A stretch of DNA of 64,000 nt, taken from positions 1 through 64,000 of the forward strand of contig JACRJM010000007.1 of assembly GCA_016219965.1 (NCBI GenBank). Direction: 5' to 3'. Source of the DNA: Candidatus Schekmanbacteria bacterium (GTDB lineage Bacteria; Schekmanbacteria; GWA2-38-11; J061). Below are positions 1-8,899 of this stretch, one piece after another (position 1 is the first letter of the stretch; every line of letters starts with the position of its first letter). Under the pieces are notes generated by a model. The model ran no database searches and had not been told where the DNA came from. It saw nothing but the letters and a program-made list of their open reading frames with translations. A program made the position numbers and the translations under genes.

Positions 1-916
<916 letters not shown>

Positions 917-1350
917 AAAAACTTAACCTGCATAAGCAGGTAACTACTTTTTAACGCTTTGAGTTCTCTCGCAGGCTAAAAGATCTTACAACTAGATTAT
1001 CAAAGAACAGTTCGTATATATAAATTTAGATAATCATTCTTGATTTTCAAGAGTCCAAGAACAGACAGATTTACTGTGGGGAGCTATATAGAAGTATTGG
1101 ATGTAATTGTCAAGAAAAAAAAACCAACAACTGATTTTTTTTCACAAATATTAATTATACTTAAAAATTAATGAGTTTCCTGTCTGTCTCTGCCAGAAAA
1201 CTTTTGGAATAAAAGAAATGTTATGAGTAATATCAGCGAGTGAAATCCAATAGTCGTCTATGGTGTCAGCTAGAGCACATAATACAACAATAAAAACATT
1301 ACATATTGAGAATTTCTCAGTTACTACTTAGAGAGCTTCAACAATAAAAG
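917..1350 (-). other. 16S leader and spacer to tRNA-Asn
   Basis: This stretch of over 400 nt has no credible gene. It contains the rRNA promoter at 1085-1113 and the transcribed 16S leader below it. Between 1150 and 1350 I see only AT-rich sequence, with no clear terminator after the tRNA. Whether the tRNA is co-transcribed with 16S is therefore open. Confidence 0.6.
1085..1113 (-). promoter_or_regulatory. Sigma-70-type promoter of the rRNA operon
   Basis: On the minus strand a perfect -35 TTGACA (1113-1108) is followed by exactly 17 nt and a TATATA -10 (1090-1085). Upstream of the -35 (1114-1145) lie long A and T tracts that would suit an rRNA UP element. Predicted start is about 1078, giving a leader of about 160 nt before the 16S 5' end. 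Confidence 0.75.
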
Positions 1351-1422
1351 CTCCCCGGGCCGGACTTGAACCAGCGACGGGGTGGTTAACAGCCACCTGC
1401 TCTACCACTGAGCTACCGGGGA
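1351..1422 (-). tRNA. tRNA-Asn (anticodon GTT)
   Basis: The reverse complement folds as a complete 72-nt cloverleaf: acceptor stem TCCCCGG/CCGGGGA, D arm GCTC/GAGC, anticodon stem GGTGG/CCACC with loop CTGTTAA (anticodon GTT), T arm GCTGG/CCGGC with loop TTCAAGT, and discriminator G. The CCA end is not encoded. It lies 434 nt upstream of the 16S gene and in the same direction. Confidence 0.95.
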
Positions 1423-1439
1423 TTGAAAAACAGGCGACA

Positions 1440-1468
1440 TATTTATATTCAAAAAAAGATGTTGTCAA
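1440..1468 (-). promoter_or_regulatory. Promoter of tRNA-Asn
   Basis: The minus strand shows a perfect TTGACA -35 (1468-1463), 17 nt, then TAAATA (1445-1440). A TATAAA also sits at 1447-1442 with a shorter spacer. The predicted start is 10-15 nt upstream of the tRNA 5' end at 1422, as expected for a tRNA gene. Confidence 0.65.
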
Positions 1469-1536
1469 GTTGATAATTTCCAGCTACTTAATTCACTATC
1501 TAGTATATTAAATCTGAAATAAAGGAGGGGCTCGTA

Positions 1537-2262
1537 ATGGAAAAGGGAAATTCTCATTTCAAGAAATTCTGTTATTGGATGGATCCTGAGGCTGTCGAAA
1601 CTTTGAAAAAAAGTCTTTCTGCTAAAGGAATAAATCCATTAATAGCAGAAAAACTTCCCTGTGAAGCTTTGAAAGTTGACATTGGCATAGTTGCCCCGGA
1701 AGTCTGGGGAAGAAATTGCCAATATGACGCGGCTCCATGGTATAATTCTTCCGAATTCAATGGAAAATTCTTAATTGTTTCAAATTCTGCTCTGTCAGAA
1801 AATTTTGAGAAATACCTTGAGACGACAATAAGCTCTTCTGACTTCCAGCCTCAGAACTACCCTGGAAAAAATGAAATAAAAAAACTTGCATTATCAGCAA
1901 AATTCAAGAGCTGCGAACCACACGGTTGGCTTGGATTCCCTGTCGAAACAAAAGAACGTCTTGCGCAGGCTTTTAAAAACAACGTGGGAATTCCTGACAC
2001 GATTGAAGAGATATTTGAGTCATGGGATGCAATTCATGCTAATTTTATGGAAGGGAAAATAGCTTTAACTGATGAAGGTAAAACTATACCTTACACTATA
2101 GCTGAAACAAACCGCACAGGCACATGTTGTGTGGAACTTTTCAATATCATCGGGGCAGAATTCAGGGAGAAACTTGTCAAGCCATGCCTTGGCGCTAAGA
2201 TAATGCAAGCGCTCGAAGCTGACAGGTATTACAAAGTGGAAAGCATAAAAGGGACTAAATAG
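1537..2262 (+). CDS. Hypothetical protein, 241 aa
   Basis: I do not recognise this protein. The start is well supported by a strong AAGGAGGGG ribosome binding site 8 nt upstream. No signal peptide or membrane segment is visible, so it is probably cytoplasmic. Cysteines are scattered, with one adjacent pair near residue 198 (GTCCVEL). Residues 120-180 look mainly helical with a mixed charge pattern. It stands alone: the tRNA upstream is on the other strand, and the peroxiredoxin gene downstream converges on it. Codon use looks like that of its neighbours, so it is probably a real lineage-specific gene. Confidence 0.75.
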   Translation: MEKGNSHFKKFCYWMDPEAVETLKKSLSAKGINPLIAEKLPCEALKVDIGIVAPEVWGRNCQYDAAPWYNSSEFNGKFLIVSNSALSENFEKYLETTISSSDFQPQNYPGKNEIKKLALSAKFKSCEPHGWLGFPVETKERLAQAFKNNVGIPDTIEEIFESWDAIHANFMEGKIALTDEGKTIPYTIAETNRTGTCCVELFNIIGAEFREKLVKPCLGAKIMQALEADRYYKVESIKGTK

Positions 2263-2336
2263 TTCATCTGACGGCTTATACTTCATCTTTTTGTAATCTC
2301 CTGGAATCTATTACCTATATTATTATCATCCATTTA

Positions 2337-2891
2337 TCATTTGACTCCTTCTTTTTCTAACGCCTTCAATTCAGTCTTAATTTCATCCGCATGTTTTGAA
2401 ACATCTACTTTATTGAATATCTTCCTAATGATACCTTTTTCATCTATAAGGAATGTTACTCTATCTGCTAATTTGAGTATCCCCGGAACATACTCTTTAT
2501 AAACTCCGTATTTTTTTGAAATTTCTCCATTGTTATCCACCAGCAAAGTAAATGGCAGATTGTACTTTTCCTTGAATTTTTGATGAGATTCCTTGTTATC
2601 CAGACTTACTCCGAGAATAGTTGCTCCAGCTTTTTCAATTTCACTAAATCCATCCCTAAAGCTGCATGCTTCCTTAGTGCAACCCGGAGTATCATCTTTT
2701 GGGTAAAAATAGAGCACAACCTTTTTGCCGATAAAATCTTTAAGCGATATTATTTCTCCCGTGTCACTAACCGCACTGAATTCAGGAGCCTTATCGCCCT
2801 CCTTCAAAATAACTGCTTCATCCGCCTTACAACCCATGGGAACTGCAAATAAAAGCAGCATAAACATTGATACAATAATTAAACTTTTCAT
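2337..2891 (-). CDS. bcp: Exported PrxQ/Bcp-type thiol peroxidase
   Basis: An AhpC/TSA-family peroxiredoxin of the PrxQ (Bcp) class, which reduces H2O2 and organic peroxides with thioredoxin-like donors. The motif DDTPGCTKEACSF carries the peroxidatic Cys71 and, five residues on, Cys76, the resolving position of PrxQ proteins. The ~160-aa catalytic domain is full length. Unlike cytoplasmic Bcp, this copy has an N-terminal hydrophobic segment (residues 3-19) ending in MGC at 19-21, so it is probably exported, perhaps as a lipoprotein with an imperfect lipobox. It is transcribed divergently from cysS. Confidence 0.92.
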   Translation of the reverse strand: MKSLIIVSMFMLLLFAVPMGCKADEAVILKEGDKAPEFSAVSDTGEIISLKDFIGKKVVLYFYPKDDTPGCTKEACSFRDGFSEIEKAGATILGVSLDNKESHQKFKEKYNLPFTLLVDNNGEISKKYGVYKEYVPGILKLADRVTFLIDEKGIIRKIFNKVDVSKHADEIKTELKALEKEGVK

Positions 2892-3024
2892 TTTTTCCCC
2901 TCCAAATAAGTCTACCTATAAATTATTTTATTTAATATTTATATCAAGTAGCTTAAGGACTGGAATCTTGACATTTGATGGCTTTTAACTTACTGATTCC
3001 CTGTTTTCTTTGGAGGAGTTTTTA

Positions 3025-4461
3025 ATGTCCATAACGATTTACAATACATTTGCTGGAGACAAAGAGCTTTTTGTCCCTTTAAGTGAGAAAAAGGTAGGGA
3101 TGTATGTGTGCGGAGTCACTGTTTATGATCTTTGCCACATAGGGCATGCAAGAAGCGCTGTAGCATTCGATATTATAAGAAGATACATGGAATACAAGGG
3201 ATATGAAGTGACCTTTGTAAAAAATTTTACTGATATAGATGACAAAATAATAAATAAAGCAAAAACTGAAGGCAAAGATTACAGAGAGATATCTGAGTAT
3301 TACATTGAAGAATATTATAAAGACATGAGAGCATTGGGAGTAAGAGATGCCACAGTAGAACCAAGGGCGACGAAATACATCGCAGGTATGATCCAAATGG
3401 TAGCGGGGCTCATAAATAAGGGTGCCGCTTATGAACTGGATGGCAGTGTCTACTTCGAAGTTTCCAAATGCGAAGGTTACGGGAAGCTTTCAGGTAAGCA
3501 GATAGCTGATTTAAAAGCTGGTGCAAGAGTTGACATTAATGAAATGAAAAAAGATCCTCTTGATTTTGCCCTCTGGAAGAAATCTGGAGATGATGAACCT
3601 GGATGGGAATCCCCATGGGGAAAAGGAAGGCCTGGCTGGCATATAGAATGTTCTGTAATGGCTATGGATCTTTTAGGAGAATCCATAGACATACATGGAG
3701 GGGGGAAAGATTTAGTATTCCCGCATCACGAAAATGAAATAGCACAGTCTGAAACTTTCAGCGGAAAGCCATTTGTGCATTATTGGATGCACAATGGATT
3801 CGTAAATATAAATGATGAGAAGATGTCAAAATCTCTCGGAAATTTTTTTACCATCAGAGAAATACTTGCCAAATATCATCCTGAAGCAGTAAGACTTTTT
3901 CTGCTTACAACACATTACAGGAGTCCCATAAGTTTTTCAGAAGAAAACATAATAAATGCCTCCATAAGCTTGGACAGGATTTATAATACGCTCAAACTTC
4001 TTAAAGAGATTGGAATAAATAGTGAAAGTCAGCCTGACAGGAGTAAACATCCTGCCATACAGGAATTTAGGAAAGAATTTGATGAAGCCATGGATGATGA
4101 TTTCAACACAGCTATGGCATCAGGACGATTTTTTGAGTTTATTAAAGAAGTTAATAAAGTAGCGACAAATTTTGATACCAGGGGAAAATATTTCCTTGAA
4201 GATGCGTTTAAGGAAATACTGTTCGTTAGCAGCATATTCGGTATCTGTTGCAATGACCCTTTCGAATGGTTTAAACACAAACGCATAGCAACATCTGATA
4301 GCTCTATATCCGAAGATGAAGTTGAACAACTAATATCAGAAAGAAACAAAGCTCGTTCATTAAAAGACTGGGCAGCTTCAGACAAGATAAGAGATGAACT
4401 TAAAGAAAAAGGAATAATACTACAAGATGGACCGCAAGGAACAACGTGGAAAAGGGCTTAA
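3025..4461 (+). CDS. cysS: Cysteinyl-tRNA synthetase
   Basis: Class I synthetase that charges tRNA-Cys with cysteine in the cytoplasm. Visible signatures are the HIGH-type motif in DLCHIGHA near residue 37, a zinc-site cysteine at CGV (residue 29) with later partners (HIECSVMAM, HHENE), the KMSKS motif (EKMSKSLGN), and a C-terminal DALR-type helical domain. At 478 aa the length is typical. I start it at ATG 3025 rather than an in-frame TTG at 3010, because the ribosome binding site TGGAGGAG (3011-3018) lies just before that ATG and inside the longer reading. Its 3' end overlaps the next gene by 35 nt. Confidence 0.97.
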   Translation: MSITIYNTFAGDKELFVPLSEKKVGMYVCGVTVYDLCHIGHARSAVAFDIIRRYMEYKGYEVTFVKNFTDIDDKIINKAKTEGKDYREISEYYIEEYYKDMRALGVRDATVEPRATKYIAGMIQMVAGLINKGAAYELDGSVYFEVSKCEGYGKLSGKQIADLKAGARVDINEMKKDPLDFALWKKSGDDEPGWESPWGKGRPGWHIECSVMAMDLLGESIDIHGGGKDLVFPHHENEIAQSETFSGKPFVHYWMHNGFVNINDEKMSKSLGNFFTIREILAKYHPEAVRLFLLTTHYRSPISFSEENIINASISLDRIYNTLKLLKEIGINSESQPDRSKHPAIQEFRKEFDEAMDDDFNTAMASGRFFEFIKEVNKVATNFDTRGKYFLEDAFKEILFVSSIFGICCNDPFEWFKHKRIATSDSSISEDEVEQLISERNKARSLKDWAASDKIRDELKEKGIILQDGPQGTTWKRA

Positions 4462-5224
4462 AGCATCTATAAGGGATGCAGAGGTCATTTATGGCACAAA
4501 CCCTGTAAAAGAGATTCTAAAGGCAGGGCGGCGTGAGATTAAATGTATCTATTTACTTGAAAACAGACGCGATCTAATAAAAGAAATCCAAAATCTTTCC
4601 AGCAATTTCAGAGTAAAGATAATACATGCTGACAGGGCAACGCTTGACAGGGTCTGTTCAACATCTTTACACCAGGGGATAGCAGCAGTAGTCGCACCTT
4701 ATACATTTTTCCATATCGATTCACTCATATCTAATTGCAAGCATAAAAAAAACTCTATACTTCTTATGCTTGATGAAATTACGGACCCAATGAATTTTGG
4801 ATCTATAATCAGAAGCTCTCTTCTTTTTGGTGTTGATGGAATAATAGTTCAGGAAAAACATAGCTGTCCTGTTTCTGCTGTTGTATGCCGGGCTTCGGCT
4901 GGTGCAGTAGAGCATACAGATATAGTTAGAACTGTAAATCTGGTAAATACAGTTAAGAAATTAAAGGAGGATGGATTTTGGATTTATGGGGCAGAGTCAA
5001 CAGCCTCAGATAGTTTTAGCAATATCGATTTTTCGGAAAAAGCAGTCATAGTTATGGGAAGCGAGGGGAAGGGAATAAGTAGGCTCTTAAGAGAAAACTG
5101 CGATGTCTTAATTAAAATTCCGACTACAGACATAATAGACTCACTTAACGTATCAGTCGCAACAGGGATAATCCTGTTCAATTGCTTTATGAAAGTCAAA
5201 TCTACATCATCATTATCAAACTAA
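4427..5224 (+). CDS. rlmB: 23S rRNA 2'-O-methyltransferase RlmB (TrmH/SpoU family)
   Basis: SPOUT-class RNA ribose methyltransferase; RlmB acts on G2251 of 23S rRNA. An N-terminal substrate-binding domain (about residues 15-90, beginning near IYGTNPVKEIL) is followed by the knotted catalytic domain. That domain shows the three family motifs: DEITDPMNFGSIIRS (115-129), VMGSEGKGIS (about 207-216) and IPTTDIIDSLNVSVA (about 227-241). Length 265 aa is normal. The ATG lies 35 nt inside cysS in another frame, so translation is probably coupled. Exact target specificity within the TrmH family is inferred. Confidence 0.9.
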   Translation: MDRKEQRGKGLKASIRDAEVIYGTNPVKEILKAGRREIKCIYLLENRRDLIKEIQNLSSNFRVKIIHADRATLDRVCSTSLHQGIAAVVAPYTFFHIDSLISNCKHKKNSILLMLDEITDPMNFGSIIRSSLLFGVDGIIVQEKHSCPVSAVVCRASAGAVEHTDIVRTVNLVNTVKKLKEDGFWIYGAESTASDSFSNIDFSEKAVIVMGSEGKGISRLLRENCDVLIKIPTTDIIDSLNVSVATGIILFNCFMKVKSTSSLSN

Positions 5225-5360
5225 TTTTTTATTTTTCCCGATCTAAACATGTAGCGTCAAAAATCCTTCTAAATGATTTTGCACTTATAACGAATAACAT
5301 AATGCACATATTTGATTAAATGAACTTTAATAGCACTTTTCTAAACAATCTTTGAGAGAA

Positions 5361-6641
5361 ATGATAAAAAAAGTAAGAGTTGAAGAACTTGAAACAGGGA
5401 TGTTCATAGTAGATATAAACGCCCCATGGTGCTATCATCCTTTTTTTACAAACAAAATAAGGGTCAAGGGCACAAAGGAAATAGACAAATTAAAAAAATA
5501 TCAAATCAATGAAGTTTATATTGATACTGATTTAGGAAAGGATAGTAAGCAAACTGTTCCAATAGAAAAAGCAAACAAAACTATAGAGACTAAAATAAAA
5601 CTTACTTTTTCTGCGCTATCAGAAAAACCTGCAACAATAGAAAAAGCCATAACAAAAGAAAAAGCACATCCCAATAATGATGAATTGGAATTTGCAAAAG
5701 AAACTTATGAAAAAACAAAAAAAACAATAACAGATGAATTACAAAAAATAAGATTAGAGAAATTAGTAACTCCAGAGCATATTGAGCAATCAATTACATT
5801 GATCGTTGATTCAATAACACAAAATCCTGAGCCAATGCTTATCATGACGAATTTACAAACAAATGATGAATACACTTTCAAGCATTCAATAAATGTTGCA
5901 GTTCTATCAATTCTTTTTGGTACCCACCTGAATTTTTCAAAAAAAGATCTCGAAATAATTGGGATTGGCGGACTTCTTCATGACTGCGGGAAAATGAAAA
6001 TTCCTCAGGAAATATTGAATAAACCGGGATTGCTCAGCCCTGATGAATTCCTAGAAATAAAGAAACACCCTGATTTTGGGGCCGACTTTCTTGAATCAAC
6101 CGGTCTTTTTGATAGAAGGTCTGTTTTAGTAGCACTTCAACACCATGAAAAATATTCTGGTGGTGGATATCCTACCGGCAACAGCGGGGACAGAATAAGT
6201 ATATTTGGCATGATGGTCGCTATTGCCGACGTCTACGACGCACTAACAAGCGATAAGCCATATAAAAAATCCATTTTGCCATTTGAAGCATTAAAAAAAT
6301 TGTATGAATGGAAAGATGATCATTTTAACCCATCATTGGTTGAACATTTCATCAAAGCTCTAGGAATATATCCTATAGGAAGTCTTGTTAAGCTGAATAA
6401 CAGATATATGGGGATAGTAATTTCTAACAAAAAGACACCTCTTTTGCAGCCTGAAATACTTTTAGTTTCTGATAACAACAACAGGTTTCTTTCTAATAAA
6501 AAAATTATCAATAGAGAAGAACAGGCAAATGATCAACCTGATAACTGGGAAATCTCAGAAGTGTTAAACCCGAATGATTATGGAATAGATATAGATTACT
6601 TTTTGAACAACTTAAAAAATATTTTAGGAACTGCTGTTTGA
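5361..6641 (+). CDS. HD-GYP domain protein, probable c-di-GMP phosphodiesterase
   Basis: Residues 1-60 match the DUF3391 module that often precedes HD-GYP domains. A charged helical linker follows, and the HD-GYP domain covers about residues 170-345. The HD pair is in GGLLHDCGKMKIP, and the GYP motif reads HHEKYSGGGYP, followed by IADVYDALTSDKPYKK. The family degrades cyclic di-GMP. The family D in the HHEKxDG position is S here, a common variant. No receiver domain or membrane segment is seen. I prefer ATG 5361 over an upstream TTG at 5352; neither has a strong ribosome binding site. A GGDEF cyclase with an opposing role is encoded at 40.5 kb. Confidence 0.9.
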   Translation: MIKKVRVEELETGMFIVDINAPWCYHPFFTNKIRVKGTKEIDKLKKYQINEVYIDTDLGKDSKQTVPIEKANKTIETKIKLTFSALSEKPATIEKAITKEKAHPNNDELEFAKETYEKTKKTITDELQKIRLEKLVTPEHIEQSITLIVDSITQNPEPMLIMTNLQTNDEYTFKHSINVAVLSILFGTHLNFSKKDLEIIGIGGLLHDCGKMKIPQEILNKPGLLSPDEFLEIKKHPDFGADFLESTGLFDRRSVLVALQHHEKYSGGGYPTGNSGDRISIFGMMVAIADVYDALTSDKPYKKSILPFEALKKLYEWKDDHFNPSLVEHFIKALGIYPIGSLVKLNNRYMGIVISNKKTPLLQPEILLVSDNNNRFLSNKKIINREEQANDQPDNWEISEVLNPNDYGIDIDYFLNNLKNILGTAV

Positions 6642-6740
6642 CAGAAATTTAATCACTTTAAAATCTTCAAACATTTTAATCTTTTTAAGAGCAATATGCA
6701 TTGTATTGACACGCATAGGCAAATCAAATAAAAAAGAAAA

Positions 6741-7739
6741 ATGGTTCTTTATTTCTTACTTACCTTCGTTCTCTCGTTTCTACTTTCCATTTATGGCACC
6801 CCGGTAGCAATGAAGGCTGCCACAAAATTTGGGATTATAGACAAACCTGATGGGAAGCTAAAAACCCAGGGCAAACCAGTGCCATATTTGGGAGGGTTAT
6901 CCGTTTACCTTTCTTTTCTCCTTTCCATTGGAATGACACTTGGATTTTCACGAGAGGTGCTTGGGATGGTTCTTTCAGGGACGATAGTTCTGCTGCTGGG
7001 ATTGATCGACGACTTAGGCGCTCTAAGTCCCGGAGTAAAATTCATTGGCCAGCTCATAGCAATCTTTGTGTTAATTAAATCAGGAGTCATGATATCCGTT
7101 GTTATTCTTCCTTATTGGCTTTGTGTTTTGTTTACAATCCTATGGATAGTAGGGATAACAAATGGATTTAATTTAATTGATATTATGGATGGTTTATCAG
7201 CAGGAACAGCATTCTTCGCATCGATCTTTTTTTTCATAATCTCAATCATCAATAACAATCTTTCGACTGCAACCATCAGTGCAGCGCTTGCCGGAAGCCT
7301 TCTTGGATTTCTTTATTTCAACTTTGAACCCGCAAGAATTTATCTCGGAGACACGGGAAGTATGTTTATAGGATTAACTTTAGGAACTCTGGCAATGACA
7401 GGAAAATACAGCACTCACAATCAAGTGGGATTTCTTGCTCCTCTAATTGCACTGGGAGTTCCAATTTTCGACACCTTCTTAGTCAGCTATATCAGAGCAC
7501 TCAGGAGAAGATCTATTTTTATAGGGAGCAGAGACCATTTTGCTATAAGGCTAAGACACTGGGCATTATCAGTTAAATCTACGGTCCTACTGAGCTATGG
7601 CGTAGCCGTAATCCTTGGGATCATTGGGATTTTGATTACATACACTGACAACATGACATCACTGTCCATAGTTTCAGTTATTTTGCTTGCATTTATCCTA
7701 ATAACTTACTGGTTAAAAAAAATAGATGTCGAAAATTGA
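6741..7739 (+). CDS. WecA/MraY-family undecaprenyl-phosphate glycosyl-1-phosphate transferase
   Basis: Polytopic membrane enzyme with about 10-11 hydrophobic segments, 332 aa. Family motifs are the DDLGALSPGVKF metal/substrate loop (about residues 90-102), FNLIDIMDGLSAG (about 143-155), ARIYLGDTGSMFIG (about 198-211) and the cytoplasmic histidine loop SRDHFAIRLRH. Enzymes of this family transfer a UDP-sugar phosphate (usually GlcNAc-1-P) to undecaprenyl phosphate, starting O-antigen, teichoic acid or other envelope glycans. The DTGSM/histidine-loop pattern fits WecA/TagO better than MraY. It overlaps the downstream GT4 gene by 14 nt, suggesting a shared pathway. A TTGACA lies at 6706-6711, but the matching -10 is weak. 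Confidence 0.9.
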   Translation: MVLYFLLTFVLSFLLSIYGTPVAMKAATKFGIIDKPDGKLKTQGKPVPYLGGLSVYLSFLLSIGMTLGFSREVLGMVLSGTIVLLLGLIDDLGALSPGVKFIGQLIAIFVLIKSGVMISVVILPYWLCVLFTILWIVGITNGFNLIDIMDGLSAGTAFFASIFFFIISIINNNLSTATISAALAGSLLGFLYFNFEPARIYLGDTGSMFIGLTLGTLAMTGKYSTHNQVGFLAPLIALGVPIFDTFLVSYIRALRRRSIFIGSRDHFAIRLRHWALSVKSTVLLSYGVAVILGIIGILITYTDNMTSLSIVSVILLAFILITYWLKKIDVEN

Positions 7740-8892
7740 CCAGAGAATAAAGATAATTCATATAATAACCAAACTCGAATTAGGCGGTGCTCAATTAAAT
7801 ACCATATATACACTTCAGCATTTAGATAGGGGATTGTTCGAACCTATACTGATAACAGGAGCTGAAGGGAAGCTCCTGCCCGAAGCTTTTAACATTAATG
7901 CACTTAATATTCACATTATTGATGATCTTGTCAGGGAATTAAAGCCTGTTAAAGATTTCAAGGCCTTCATTAGTATAATGAAGATATTAAGAAATATTGT
8001 AAAAACATCTGATGGAAAGAAAGTCATTGTCCATACACACAGTTCAAAAGCCGGTATTATAGGAAGATGGGCTGCTTGTTTTTCCGCAGCAACAATTATT
8101 ATTCATACTTTTCACGGCTTTGGCTTCAATGATTACCAAAATTATTGTAAAAGAAAATTATTCATATATCTCGAAAGAATTTCTGCTAAAATTTCAGACA
8201 AACTTATTGTAGTAAGCAAAGCAAATATGATTAAAGCTCTAAAGCTTAGGATAGGAATGGAAAATCAATATACTCTAATAAGGAGCGGGATAAAAATTAT
8301 AGATTTTTCAGAAGCTAAAGTGAGCAAGCAAGAAGCCAGAAAAAGTATTAATGTGACTGATGAATCACCATTGATTGGATGTATTTCATGCTTCAAACCT
8401 CAAAAGAACCTTATAAGCTTCATTCAAATAGCAAAAGAAGTTAATAAAAAACTCCCGGACACTAAATTTGTTCTTGTCGGTGATGGAGAACAACGTGGAC
8501 AAATTGAATATGAAATAAAAAAACTTGGACTCGAAAATTCATTTCTTCTTCTTGGGTGGAGAAAGGATATTCCAATGATAATGCGCGCAATAGATATGCT
8601 TGTGCATACTTCTTTATGGGAAGGACTACCTAGGGTTTTCCCTGAAGCTATGGCGAGCGGTGTGCCTATAATAGCAACCAGAGTTGACGGCGCTGAAGAA
8701 GCTATAGAAAATGGGAAAAACGGATATCTTTTCTTACCAGAAGAAAAAATAATAATGGCAGAAAAAATTGTTGAACTAATTAATCATCCTGAACTGCTTC
8801 ATGAACTTGGCAATGCAGGTAGAAACATGGTACATAAGTTTTGCATCGATGCTATGGTTAGAGAACAGGAACAGCTGTACCTTTCTTTTTAA
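7726..8892 (+). CDS. GT4-family glycosyltransferase
   Basis: Two Rossmann-like halves of a GT-B enzyme in 388 aa. The N-terminal acceptor domain begins IIHIITKLELGGAQLNT, typical of GT4 proteins. The C-terminal nucleotide-sugar domain contains CISCFKPQKN, FVLVGDGEQR and the E-x7-E donor motif in EGLPRVFPEAMASGVPII. No membrane segment is seen. Its start lies inside the WecA-like gene (14-nt overlap), so it probably adds the next sugar to the lipid-linked product of that enzyme. The sugar is unknown. It converges with smc, whose stop is 8 nt away. Confidence 0.92.
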   Translation: MSKIDQRIKIIHIITKLELGGAQLNTIYTLQHLDRGLFEPILITGAEGKLLPEAFNINALNIHIIDDLVRELKPVKDFKAFISIMKILRNIVKTSDGKKVIVHTHSSKAGIIGRWAACFSAATIIIHTFHGFGFNDYQNYCKRKLFIYLERISAKISDKLIVVSKANMIKALKLRIGMENQYTLIRSGIKIIDFSEAKVSKQEARKSINVTDESPLIGCISCFKPQKNLISFIQIAKEVNKKLPDTKFVLVGDGEQRGQIEYEIKKLGLENSFLLLGWRKDIPMIMRAIDMLVHTSLWEGLPRVFPEAMASGVPIIATRVDGAEEAIENGKNGYLFLPEEKIIMAEKIVELINHPELLHELGNAGRNMVHKFCIDAMVREQEQLYLSF

Positions 8893-8899
8893 ACCCAAA

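Noticed and set aside
2968-2996. Promoter for cysS with TTGACA at 2968
   Set aside because: The -35 is perfect, but no acceptable -10 lies 15-19 nt downstream.
3010-3024. Longer cysS start at TTG 3010
   Set aside because: The ribosome binding site TGGAGGAG falls inside that extension and fits ATG 3025.
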